From assembly GCA_964594075.1 (NCBI GenBank), contig CAZQKW010000011.1, positions 17,143 to 81,142 on the forward strand: DNA of 64,000 nt. Direction: 5' to 3'. Below the pieces are notes generated by a model, which ran no database searches, was not told the DNA's origin, and was given only the letters and a program-made list of their open reading frames with translations. This DNA comes from CAZQKW01 sp964594075 (lineage in GTDB: Bacteria > Desulfobacterota > WTBG01 > CAIYCZ01). This document shows, piece by piece, positions 9,201-16,872 of the stretch (position 1 is its first letter; every line of letters starts with the position of its first letter). The translations under genes were made by a program, and so were the position numbers.

Positions 9201-11508
9201 GAATTATGGTTACCACGGAGTCCCCAACCGGAATGGCTAATTGCGGCAGCGAGGACGGCATGCCGGCCGCAATCACCGTTATGTTCTGATCATTCGGGAC
9301 ACGGGAATTCACATCGTTACGATTCCCGTAATATGCAACTGCCGCCGTATAAAAACTGCCGTTCCCGGTTGGGGCATCGGGACACAAGCCACGAATGGTG
9401 CCCAGTCCGTTTAGCGTTTTTTCCGTGCAGGCACCGTCAGCCTGCGACCCCGACTGTCCGATTAAATATGATCCGTTTATGCCTTCAGCCGAACCTATGG
9501 CATTGGCAAACGTGGCGGCGTTTAATCCGGAAACATCGCTCGCAAATGATCCAAAGGCAGTGCCGGGAACCGATTCAGAATCATAACTCGGCTTTGCGTC
9601 GCTCAAAACCAACAGGAACGGTTTAGCGCAATAATTAAAACCGTCCTCTTCGTTATAGGGATCCTTCCAGACGGCTTTGGGAAGCCCCAGGGCAGTATCA
9701 GCGGCCGTTTCCCGGTAATCAAAATCCGGCGTGGGCACGGGTTTGCCTGCAAAGTAACGAACTGCCTCATACATCATCTCAGCCACCGGATTGCCCCAGT
9801 TCCCCTGCTCGCCGTCCGCCATCGGCCGGGTGGCAATCCACGCCCCCGGCCATCCTGGCTCATACATATAATCATCATAGCGGAAACCATAAATCCGCAG
9901 CTTATCAATGGTCTTTATAATTCCGTTCAAGGCTGTAACTTGTCCGGTCTGCGGATTAATTTCGTCCCTTAGCGATCCTATATTTTTTCGCAGCACGCCC
10001 CCGGAAATGTTTTTTGCAAAGGAGCCGGTCAATAGACCAAAATACATTTGTTCGGACTCGCCATATCGCTGCAGCAGACCAACAGGCTTATGCCCACCGG
10101 AGGGATATTGTTTGCAATTGGCTTCTGGCATTGCCGAAACGCCAACCATTACCCGCACGGCATAATCAGTCAAAACAGATGCTTCAATTAACCGCTGCCA
10201 GGAAAGACTGTAGCTCCCATTACCATCGGTATTTTGCTGGCGAAATACCAGCCGGTGGATACCCGCCGTGAGATGTATGGTTCCCGTATGCACCGTGCAA
10301 CTGCAGGCGGCATGAGCCCCATACCAGCCTGCAATGACCGTCCCGTCTATGATAAGTTCCACGGCGTCGCTTCCGTCCACCGCAAATGTGTATATCGCAG
10401 TTCTGGGAACCTGCAACTGCCCGTTAAAAATGCTGAGATAATTATTTTGCTGGTTTCCGAATGGATTGCCGACGCCGTTAATGTTGATCGCGGCTCCCGA
10501 GCCCCGCTTCCGCTCTTCGATAGCAACGGCGGCAACCAATGCATCATACTCGTCATGATCTGCCGGACACAACGCATATCCCGTCGTATCAAAGGCCGTC
10601 ACCGTCAATTGTTCAAATGCGGTTCCCGGCACCGGTTCCCAGATGAGGGAGCGATCATGGGCGCAGTCGGGTCCGGTGGCGCCGTTCAGACAGCGCGTTC
10701 CCGCAACCGGCCGTTCAATTGAAACCCATTCCCATATCCGATACGTGCTGTTTGTCAATACGCGCAGCAGGGGAGGACCTGCTTCGCTCAGCGACGTGTT
10801 AGCAAACAAATGCCGTGTTCCCGGCTCAGGAAAAGAAAGCGGTGTATATTCACGAATGTCATAGCCGTTGGTTTCTATGCTTTCATATTCCTTCCCCCAT
10901 GAGTGGGCATCTTGCGGTATAAACGAGCGTTCTAAAACGGTTTGGGTTTCGGTGTCTGTTGAACGGTAGCCGCCATACAGAACCTTTCGCAGACAATCAA
11001 TACGCGACATGGTCAGGTAGTTCAAAAAATCACCGCTCCAGCGGCCGGGGCAGCGCTTGTCCGGCGTCACCGACACCGGTTCAAACCGGGCAGCGGTGGG
11101 ACGATACTCATAACAGGTGTGGCAGTCAAAGTATCCGTAATAATCTATGGCCGGTTTATAACCAATATCCAGTTCGCCGTCGCCATCCAAATCAGTGGCA
11201 TCATTGTAAGCCTCGTAATACAGGCTGTGGTCTCGTTCCATCACCAACATTACCAGCGGCGGCACTGCTCCATTAAGAAACAACGGCGGAGGTTCATTCG
11301 GCGGGGATTCTGCGGCACGGGCATGACCAGAGGTCTGGGGCAATATAAGACTCAGCACATTGCATAACCAGACAAACAAAAGTAATTTTACCTGGAAAAT
11401 TCCTTGCGTTGGTTTGGCGGCACGTAACAACAGCTGGCCGCTATTAGAAAAGCCGCTTCTGAAACCTGCTTTCATCAAAAACCATATCCCGTTCAAAAGG
11501 ACACGCAT
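6235..11508 (-). CDS. PilY1-like type IV pilus tip/adhesin protein, copy B, with PA14-like domain
   Basis: A very large exported protein (about 1,757 residues from the ATG at 11508, which follows GGAG; a GTG at 11544 has no ribosome site). It has a signal segment (VKLLLFVWLCNVLSLILPQTSGHARA), an N-terminal part with a Ca-type loop DATDLDGDGELDIGY, and a PA14-like beta domain (about residues 350-445: VPRTAIYTFAVDGSDAVELIIDG). A VWA-like region follows, then an EF-hand-like loop (WDADKDGTPDHY) and a C-terminal PilY1 propeller with HSTPVVI, VVYVGANDGMLHAF and ELWAYIP. It is the last gene of minor-pilin cluster B, 79 bases after pilX. PilY1 proteins cap or prime pili and can bind surfaces in a calcium-dependent way; the PA14-like part suggests a glycan ligand (inference). 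Confidence 0.85.
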   Translation of the reverse strand: MRVLLNGIWFLMKAGFRSGFSNSGQLLLRAAKPTQGIFQVKLLLFVWLCNVLSLILPQTSGHARAAESPPNEPPPLFLNGAVPPLVMLVMERDHSLYYEAYNDATDLDGDGELDIGYKPAIDYYGYFDCHTCYEYRPTAARFEPVSVTPDKRCPGRWSGDFLNYLTMSRIDCLRKVLYGGYRSTDTETQTVLERSFIPQDAHSWGKEYESIETNGYDIREYTPLSFPEPGTRHLFANTSLSEAGPPLLRVLTNSTYRIWEWVSIERPVAGTRCLNGATGPDCAHDRSLIWEPVPGTAFEQLTVTAFDTTGYALCPADHDEYDALVAAVAIEERKRGSGAAININGVGNPFGNQQNNYLSIFNGQLQVPRTAIYTFAVDGSDAVELIIDGTVIAGWYGAHAACSCTVHTGTIHLTAGIHRLVFRQQNTDGNGSYSLSWQRLIEASVLTDYAVRVMVGVSAMPEANCKQYPSGGHKPVGLLQRYGESEQMYFGLLTGSFAKNISGGVLRKNIGSLRDEINPQTGQVTALNGIIKTIDKLRIYGFRYDDYMYEPGWPGAWIATRPMADGEQGNWGNPVAEMMYEAVRYFAGKPVPTPDFDYRETAADTALGLPKAVWKDPYNEEDGFNYCAKPFLLVLSDAKPSYDSESVPGTAFGSFASDVSGLNAATFANAIGSAEGINGSYLIGQSGSQADGACTEKTLNGLGTIRGLCPDAPTGNGSFYTAAVAYYGNRNDVNSRVPNDQNITVIAAGMPSSLPQLAIPVGDSVVTIIPFAKSVGGCLGVVPDEGSFQPTNTVADFYIEQKTADRGRLRVNFEDMEQGADHDMDAIVFYEYQVHGNTVTMSVVSESAGSCLIQHLGYLISGTTEDGTYLVVRDRDTDESADVNYFLDTPQHPGSALPLHSTRSFTAGSSEQKMLPHNPLWYAAKWGAFEDHNGNNVPDDPTEWDADKDGTPDHYFYGSSMLRLEEQLNKSFAAMMQKTVSGSAAAVWSAGGKGEGMLLQAYFKPYLTDTNGRHTITWAGYLQSLWIDSYGNLREDTVHDYHLNPAEDKIIELFQDAGSGDIRVKRYAGDANNPDKKSGASELLTLDELEPLWEGGKKLWARAPEDRRIFTCTDRLIEFNTPNAAVLQPYLALGTGSDYSALGVTPQDRTSNLIAYIRGAADHAPLFTGNPVLRKRDVTIDGETHPWLLGDIVHSTPVVISKPVEQYGLLYDDASYREFYDAYRQRETVVYVGANDGMLHAFSAGRYDAAEQRFTPGVTVGIGEELWAYIPQCVLPHLKWLAMPSYNHLSYVDLKPKVVDAQIFNADAVHPNGWGTILICGMNMGGKPVTVANDAFPGGSRTFSSSYAVLDITDPARPPVLLWEKSFDGLGFTTSTPCVIKVHDAWLCVLSSGPTDYDGTSTNPGRIFIVDLRTGALQASEAFPGWFQTLQQNAWMNAPIALDKGLNYSVDAVYAGASYPDGDGRWRGTIYKLTIPITNGTYTEGGKAAYERNPARWKWSVLFDAPAPLAAPFSLSVDSSDTVWIYAGSGRYMAFTDKDSKNLAANQVNYLYGIKDPFYNAASPKKAACFHVYANDLENLSCKLTDTDLFYADPYRVKVGGAVEVLSGGDATIVTFDKLTAAVQAKDGWYRTLAATSPSERALQKPALVGGVVFFPAFAPAADVCSASGSSSLYGLYYVTGTAFSREVLGSRKNNPGAYVNEKSDYGSGLTAGVSIYAGKQDGATAFLQKSTGEIITVNIIPPHRVKSGAVYWKERR

Positions 11509-11587
11509 ATTTCTCCAGAGCGTTTTTGTGCGTTCGCCGGTCACGCTATTTTTTATTCAACAGCCATTACCATCAACTGCGTAGATC

Positions 11588-12274
11588 TCAGTAAGGAATA
11601 TACCCGTAGCCCACAATAATTTCTGAAAGGGGCACAGCGGGATTGATCGTTCCATCGGGCAGACGCAACAACCTGACAAAGCGGTTGTTCCTATTATCCC
11701 AGGCAGGCAGCGTCGCAATGCAATCCATATTATAAATCACGGTATGCATGCTCACGCCCATGCCTTCACTGGCAGAAGAGAATTCGGCTCCTGCGCCGGA
11801 AAGGTGTCGCACCGCTATTTTATCCACGTCAACGTCTGCATTAAACCGCCCGGCGGCTCTGATCTCAATATCAGGAGAGCGTTCAACAGTATCAAGCTGC
11901 TTATTCTTATTCCACCTGCCAGACCCCGCGGGGTAATCGTCCCTGCCCTCGAATAAGAATTCTCCATCTTTAATAACTATGGAACCCGGTGCGGGGAAAT
12001 CAGAGAAATGTTCATTGTCTGCCCAGCTTCCATAGGCCCCCTGCATTCTGATAACCTCGGCTGCAATCAAATACCCGGCTTCTGCCTGATAGACAGTTTC
12101 TTTATGAACCCTTTCATTACCGGCAATGTCAAGTTCAGTGGTGCTGGTCAGCAATGCCGCAGCGCCAATAGTGCTGCAGATGCTGAGCATAAAAAGGGCG
12201 AGCACCAGCACAAACCCGTTCTCACGATCTGTTCTTTGGAAAACCTGCGGCATGCGCAATGGCGGTTGTCTCAT
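11588..12274 (-). CDS. pilX: PilX-like minor pilin assembly protein, copy B
   Basis: A 228-residue protein with an N-terminal membrane helix (GFVLVLALFMLSICSTIGAAAL) and the PilX block TSTTELDIAGNERVHKETVYQAEAGY. Seven bases separate it from the pilV stop, so the two are probably translated together. It differs from copy A mainly in the middle, while the ends (GTINPAVPLSEIIVGYGYIPY against GSINPAAPRAEVFVGYGYVPWQ) are closely alike. Confidence 0.85.
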   Translation of the reverse strand: MRQPPLRMPQVFQRTDRENGFVLVLALFMLSICSTIGAAALLTSTTELDIAGNERVHKETVYQAEAGYLIAAEVIRMQGAYGSWADNEHFSDFPAPGSIVIKDGEFLFEGRDDYPAGSGRWNKNKQLDTVERSPDIEIRAAGRFNADVDVDKIAVRHLSGAGAEFSSASEGMGVSMHTVIYNMDCIATLPAWDNRNNRFVRLLRLPDGTINPAVPLSEIIVGYGYIPY

Positions 12275-12281
12275 ATATCAA

Positions 12282-12806
12282 TTATATAGGGCGCGAAATA
12301 ACAAAAATTAATGAACTGCTGTTTTGCCCTTCGGCTGCTTCTATTTTAATCGTGGTGGTGTTTGCAACCGGCGTCTGGGCATCAATATACCAGGTAATGC
12401 GGTAGTTTTTTGTCTGGAATTTGGGCAGTTGCGCTTCAGTAAAAAATTCGCCGGTTGGTGGCCTGAGCCCCAGATCATGCAGCGTTTCGCTGAGTTCCTG
12501 CGGATTCGTGCCGGCGATGGGCACAGCGGTAAAACGACCTGCCTGCGGCTGCGTGTCCAACGCCGCAAGACAGTCATAGCCGATATACGTATCGCTGTCC
12601 GCGCGGTAATTCTGTCTGCTAAAATTAATCAGCCATTCCATCCACTGTTCTGCAACACCGGTTTTTTCGGTCAGCACTGTGGCGCGGCAGTTGTCGTTGA
12701 TTGCTTTGAGCTGCATGGCCGCAACGCCCAGCAGACCGACCGTTAATATCATCACCGCGGTCATGACTTCCGTTATGGTAAATCCGGCTTCCCGATGCAA
12801 CTGCAT
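12282..12806 (-). CDS. pilV: PilV-like minor pilin, copy B
   Basis: A 174-residue prepilin-like protein with leader MQLHREAG, then FTITEVMTAVMILTVGLLGVAAMQLKAIND. The helix end GLLGVAAMQ(T/L)KAI is shared with copy A. The soluble domain includes QWMEWLI, equivalent to AWMEWIM in copy A. It lies between pilW and pilX of cluster B. The prepilin peptidase would cut before the Phe. Confidence 0.85.
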   Translation of the reverse strand: MQLHREAGFTITEVMTAVMILTVGLLGVAAMQLKAINDNCRATVLTEKTGVAEQWMEWLINFSRQNYRADSDTYIGYDCLAALDTQPQAGRFTAVPIAGTNPQELSETLHDLGLRPPTGEFFTEAQLPKFQTKNYRITWYIDAQTPVANTTTIKIEAAEGQNSSSLIFVISRPI

Positions 12807-12851
12807 TCAGATCTCTCTTACATTCAATGAGCTGCAGCTCACGAGCCTGAA

Positions 12852-13631
12852 TTATTGCAGGCCCAGATTCCTGCAGGTCACGTTGGTTATTAATAATTTA
12901 CGCCGATAACCGTCATTGAAAGGTCCCCAGACCTTTTTGCCCGCCCCGATTTCATGCCCGGGGTTAGATGCGGGAAAATAGACGCGCCTGTCCCTATGCC
13001 CGGCGATGACACGCTGCGTCCGCACTAACAAAGAAACATCAACGGCGCGGACATCGCTCGGGTTGGCCGGGTTCAGGGAGGTTGTGCCGTCTGCAAGATA
13101 ATATAAAAATTCTAACGCTTCCACCTGTTCCGCAACCGGCTGCAGGCCGCCACTGCCATGTTCTCTTCCCAGGTTGCAGGGAAAACTGTCCGCTTGTCCG
13201 TCACGGTTGGCATCACGGCTCAATGCATAGCGAATCTTTTCTGCATTTTCAATCGTGCCGTTTTCATTTTCATCAACGACATATTTAAATTCTGCAACGC
13301 CGCATCGGTTGTCCCGGTGGCGTGCGGCGCCCGCTTGACCGGTGGGATCGTATCCTGCCATCTTAATGCCCTGCGCCAGAAAAAACATGCCTGCCCGCAG
13401 ATTTTGCTGCATGTCGGCAATCTGCTCCTGCGCAACATATACATTCTGTTGGTGCTGGTAGGCTGTGTAAAAAGCAGCGGAGGCGATGCCAAAGATAGCA
13501 ATGGCAATCATTAATTCTATGAGCGTAAACCCGCCATGAATCGTCTTGACGCCAGGATCGTGCCTCCCGCCACCGTGTTTCTTGAATCCTCTGATAACCA
13601 ACTTTCTCTGATCATTTCCATGCAGTCCCAT
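12852..13631 (-). CDS. pilW: PilW-like minor pilin, copy B
   Basis: A protein of up to 259 residues with the PilW helix GFTLIELMIAIAIFGIASAAFYTAYQ and the following QIADMQQNLRAGMFFLAQGIKMAGYDP. The start at 13631 overlaps the end of fimT by 20 bases and gives an unusually long leader of 33 residues; a TTG at 13601 is another option. Ca-type stretches (DENENGTIENAEK, RDANRDGQAD) are present as in copy A. The end KLLITNVTCRNLGLQ matches the copy A end. Confidence 0.85.
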   Translation of the reverse strand: MGLHGNDQRKLVIRGFKKHGGGRHDPGVKTIHGGFTLIELMIAIAIFGIASAAFYTAYQHQQNVYVAQEQIADMQQNLRAGMFFLAQGIKMAGYDPTGQAGAARHRDNRCGVAEFKYVVDENENGTIENAEKIRYALSRDANRDGQADSFPCNLGREHGSGGLQPVAEQVEALEFLYYLADGTTSLNPANPSDVRAVDVSLLVRTQRVIAGHRDRRVYFPASNPGHEIGAGKKVWGPFNDGYRRKLLITNVTCRNLGLQ

Positions 13632-14106
13632 TCCACTGCCTCATAATAATACTGCCCGACGTCCTGGCGCCTATCGCATACGCCTGCCCCTTGTTGTTCT
13701 GAATATAGACATAGCCGCTGGTGCCGCTCACCAGCCCCTGGGGCGTAAAGGAGACGACATTATTTAAAAAACTGACGCCGTCGGCAGGCGGCGGCTCTCC
13801 GGTCGCTGACTGTGCAGCGTTTCCACAGCCAAAAGAAATTCCTGCTGCTAATGCGATTAAATCACTGCCGTCAATCAGGTAACAACGATCATTAACTTTA
13901 AATGCAACGCTGATGGTGCGGTTCTGTTTGACCGCACAGGAGCGCGCTTTTCGCAGGTGTGAACAAATATTCCGCGCGGAACTTTTAAGCCGATAATCGG
14001 GAAGGGCAGTGACGATGTTCGGCACTGCGATAAGCCCCAAAATGCCAATGATGGCCGAAATTATCATCAATTCAGTGAGACTAAAGCCTTTCTGACAGCC
14101 GTGCAT
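13612..14106 (-). CDS. fimT: FimT/GspH-like pseudopilin, copy B
   Basis: A 164-residue protein with leader MHGCQKG and prepilin helix FSLTELMIISAIIGILGLIAVPNIVTALP, followed by the GspH/FimT body (NICSHLRKARSCAVKQNRTISVAF). It is the first gene of cluster B. The block SGYVYIQNNKGQAYAIG corresponds to AGYVYVQNDKGETFAVG of copy A, so the two genes are clear paralogues. Confidence 0.85.
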   Translation of the reverse strand: MHGCQKGFSLTELMIISAIIGILGLIAVPNIVTALPDYRLKSSARNICSHLRKARSCAVKQNRTISVAFKVNDRCYLIDGSDLIALAAGISFGCGNAAQSATGEPPPADGVSFLNNVVSFTPQGLVSGTSGYVYIQNNKGQAYAIGARTSGSIIMRQWNGTAWK

Positions 14107-14818
14107 TTTTATAAAACCGCTTATAAAGACGTTATACGTGTTAGGTGCAATGAACGGTCAAACATTACCCGTTCGCACTGTGCATGTGATCTGGAATTGC
14201 CGCGCTTTTCTGCAATCAAAAGGGCAAAAAACTGCTTATGGTGCGTGAATACGCGCATCACAAACGGCATCTACGGGACGTTATTTTTAGAGACGAACCT
14301 TAGAATAAAACTCAAAAATAGTAAACAAAAAAGAGCACAAAAAGTTCGTGGCAGAACTTTTGCAAAATATTTTATTGCCAAGATGACCAAACATCTGGGG
14401 TTTTTTCTGCCGCAACAATGTGCTTATCCGCCGGCAGCGCGAACCCGGAGCCGTGCCAATCCCGGCGTGTTCACGGCACGGAGGGGTGTGTTGGGACAAT
14501 GAAACCCCGCCAGCCGCTCATTGTGTTAATATTTCTCCTTATACCAATTGCGTTTTGGCGTTTCTCATGTAGTGTGCCGGCACTTTCAAAATAAATTTTG
14601 TGGAATGTCATGAAGTTGTTGGTTGTTGACATGAGTCTGATTTTTTTTTATTATGCGCCAACAATTTCTCAACGTTTATCGCGATTATTTTTATTCTATT
14701 AGTCAAGGGATATTCCCGATACCGTGATTAACCGACAGACGGCAGAAACCAGAAACACTATCAACGCTTCAACCGGTATCCGCAGTGCAGCAGTTATTCT
14801 TTATAGTTACCTGTTGAC
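14107..14818. other. 712-base intergenic region between minor-pilin cluster B and the E1 genes
   Basis: This divergent region should hold promoters for fimT copy B (minus) and the E1 alpha gene (plus), but no clear promoter box could be picked. It holds one hairpin with a T-tract (14381-14406) and an inverted repeat CCGTGCC/GGCACGG near 14452-14482. The only long frame (plus, 14101-14502) has no recognisable protein features and is judged to be chance. Confidence 0.5.
14381..14406 (+). terminator. weak plus-strand hairpin with T-tract
   Basis: AGATG (14381-14385), loop ACCAAA, CATCT (14392-14396), then GGGG and six T residues (14401-14406). The stem is only five base pairs. There is no plus-strand gene before it, so its role is unclear. 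Confidence 0.35.
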
Positions 14819-15787
14819 ATGAATATAAGCAAGGAAGAGAAACTGGCGTTATTCAAGAAGATGTTATTGATCCGCGCCTTTGAAGAAAAAACCGAGGCGC
14901 TGTTTCAGCAAAAACTTATTCCGGGATTTGTGCATCTCTCGCTGGGACAGGAGGCATCAACGGTGGGCAGTTGCGCTGCGTTGCGGCCGGAAGATTATAT
15001 TATATCCACCCACCGCGGACATGCCCATATTCTGGCCAAAGGGGGCGACCCGCGGTTTATGTTTGCCGAACTGTTTGGCAAGGCAACTGGCTACTGCAAG
15101 GGCAAAGGTGGCTCTATGCACATGGCGGACTTTTCGCGGGGCATTCTCGGCGCCAATGGCGTTGTGGGAGGCGGATTTCCAATTATAGTCGGCGCAGGAT
15201 TTTCAATTAAATTGCGCAACTCACAGCAAGTGGGCATGGTTTTTTTTGGCGACGGCGCCTCCAACCGCGGCACCTTTCATGAAGCCTGCAATATGGCGGC
15301 GGTTTTTAAGCTGCCCATTGTCTTTGTGTGTGAAAATAATGGCTATGCGTCAACATCACCGGCAGCAAAAATGATCGCCGGTGGGTCTGCAGCCGGAAGA
15401 TCGCGGGCTTATGGAATTCCCGGCTATATTACCGACGGCAGCAATGTGCTGGAGGTGCTGGAGGTGGTGCATGAGGCTGTAGAACGGGCGCGCTGCGGCA
15501 ACGGCCCATCCATTGTTGAGAATGAAACGTATCGCTATAAAGGTCATTTTGAAGGTGACCGGCAAAAATACCGCAGTAAGGATGAAATTCATACGTATAG
15601 AAAAAAACGTGATCCCGTCGATAAATTTGAACACCATCTTATTGCTGAGAAACTTCTGACAAACGCATTAGCTGCACAGATTAAGGCAGAAATAGCAGCC
15701 CGCATAGAGGAAGCTGTGCAGTTCGCGCTGAATGCACCGCTGCCTCAACCCGAAGACGCGCTTGAGGATTTGTTTGCAACATCCTGA
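14819..15787 (+). CDS. thiamine-diphosphate-dependent dehydrogenase E1 alpha subunit (pyruvate or acetoin dehydrogenase type)
   Basis: A 322-residue protein of the E1 alpha family: the start RAFEEKTEALFQQKLIPGFVHLSLGQEA, HRGHAHILAKG, the G-K-GGSMHMAD segment, and the ThDP/Mg motif GDGASNRGTFHEACNMAA...NN (about residues 142-178). The alpha2beta2 E1 decarboxylates a 2-oxo acid or cleaves acetoin and passes the acyl group to lipoyl-E2. The beta subunit follows directly; no E2 or E3 gene is in the window. The sequence resembles the acetoin dehydrogenase branch as much as pyruvate dehydrogenase, so the substrate is left open. No clear ribosome site is seen before the ATG. Confidence 0.85.
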   Translation: MNISKEEKLALFKKMLLIRAFEEKTEALFQQKLIPGFVHLSLGQEASTVGSCAALRPEDYIISTHRGHAHILAKGGDPRFMFAELFGKATGYCKGKGGSMHMADFSRGILGANGVVGGGFPIIVGAGFSIKLRNSQQVGMVFFGDGASNRGTFHEACNMAAVFKLPIVFVCENNGYASTSPAAKMIAGGSAAGRSRAYGIPGYITDGSNVLEVLEVVHEAVERARCGNGPSIVENETYRYKGHFEGDRQKYRSKDEIHTYRKKRDPVDKFEHHLIAEKLLTNALAAQIKAEIAARIEEAVQFALNAPLPQPEDALEDLFATS

Positions 15788-15800
15788 GGAGATTGCAGGT

Positions 15801-16823
15801 ATGGGAATGAAAGACATGACCTGTGCCCAGGCCACTGCCGAAGCACTTTTGGAAGAAATGACACGGGATGATACGGTGTTCATTCTGGGGGAAGACTTGG
15901 TGAGCAATGGCGGCATCTTCTGCCAGTTTAAGGGCTTGCCGGAAAAATTTCCCGGTCGGATCATTGACACTCCCATTTCTGAAACAAGCATCGTTGGTTG
16001 CGGCGTCGGGGCCGCACTTACCGGCATGCGGCCTATTATTGACATGCATTTTGCCGATTTTGTTACCACGGCTATGGACGAAATTGTCAATCAAATGGCT
16101 AAAATACGCTATATGTTTGGCGGCCAGGCAAAACTGCCGCTGGTGCTGTGGGCGCCTGATGGTGCCGGTATTTCTGCAGCAGCACAACATTCGCAGAGCC
16201 TTGAAAGCTGGTTTGTTCACACACCGGGACTGAAAGTCGTTGTCCCTTCCGAACCGTCAGATGTAAAGGGGCTGTTGAAAGCTGCCGTCCGCGATGATGA
16301 TCCCGTCATCTTTTTTCAGCATAAGCGCCTGTTTAAAAAGACCGGTTTAGTGCCCAAAGAACCGTATTTAATTCCGTTGGGGAAGGCCGCTATAAAACGT
16401 TCGGGAACTCACATTACGCTGATCACCTATTCCCGTATGGTCTATGTTTGTCTGGAAGCTGCTCAGCACCTTGCCGCAGAAGGCATTGATGTTGAAGTAA
16501 TCGATCTGAGAACTCTGAAACCCCTTGATTTTGCCCTTATTGAGCAGTCGGTGAAAAAAACCCGCCATGCTCTGGTAGTTCACGAAGCCTGCCTCACCGG
16601 CGGCTTTGGCGCTGAAGCGGCGGCCCGCATTGGTGAAGAGCTGTTTGAATATCTTGAAGGACCGGTCGTGCGCGTGGGCGCAAAAGATGTTCCGGTGCCG
16701 TTCAGCCCGATACTGGAGCAGTATGTTTTGCCCCAAGTCTCAGATATTCTTGCCGGCGTTGACAAGGCGCTGCGGCGCACACGACAGCCCATAGACATAC
16801 CGGAGATCGCCCCGGCTCAATAG
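15801..16823 (+). CDS. dehydrogenase E1 beta subunit (transketolase-like, pyruvate or acetoin type)
   Basis: A 340-residue protein. The start is set at 15801 because GAGGAG lies nine bases upstream; a longer frame to 15732 would overlap the alpha gene. Typical motifs are present: LGEDLVSNGGIFCQFKGLPEKFPGRIIDTPISE (cofactor region), PIIDMHFADF, HSQSLESWFVHTPGLKVVVPS and EVIDLRTLKPLD. It pairs with the alpha subunit to make the E1 component. The 13-base spacing to the alpha gene indicates one transcript. Confidence 0.88.
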   Translation: MGMKDMTCAQATAEALLEEMTRDDTVFILGEDLVSNGGIFCQFKGLPEKFPGRIIDTPISETSIVGCGVGAALTGMRPIIDMHFADFVTTAMDEIVNQMAKIRYMFGGQAKLPLVLWAPDGAGISAAAQHSQSLESWFVHTPGLKVVVPSEPSDVKGLLKAAVRDDDPVIFFQHKRLFKKTGLVPKEPYLIPLGKAAIKRSGTHITLITYSRMVYVCLEAAQHLAAEGIDVEVIDLRTLKPLDFALIEQSVKKTRHALVVHEACLTGGFGAEAAARIGEELFEYLEGPVVRVGAKDVPVPFSPILEQYVLPQVSDILAGVDKALRRTRQPIDIPEIAPAQ

Positions 16824-16872
16824 CGGGCAAACATCCTGATAGTGCTTCACAAACCTTTTACCGGAGCGCCCT

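Noticed and set aside
9135..9626. 163-codon plus-strand frame inside PilY1 copy B
   Set aside because: Shadow frame in a gene with clear PilY1 motifs on the other strand.
14101..14502. 133-codon plus-strand frame between the pilin cluster and the E1 genes
   Set aside because: Low-complexity basic sequence, no ribosome site, and a hairpin with T-tract lies within it.
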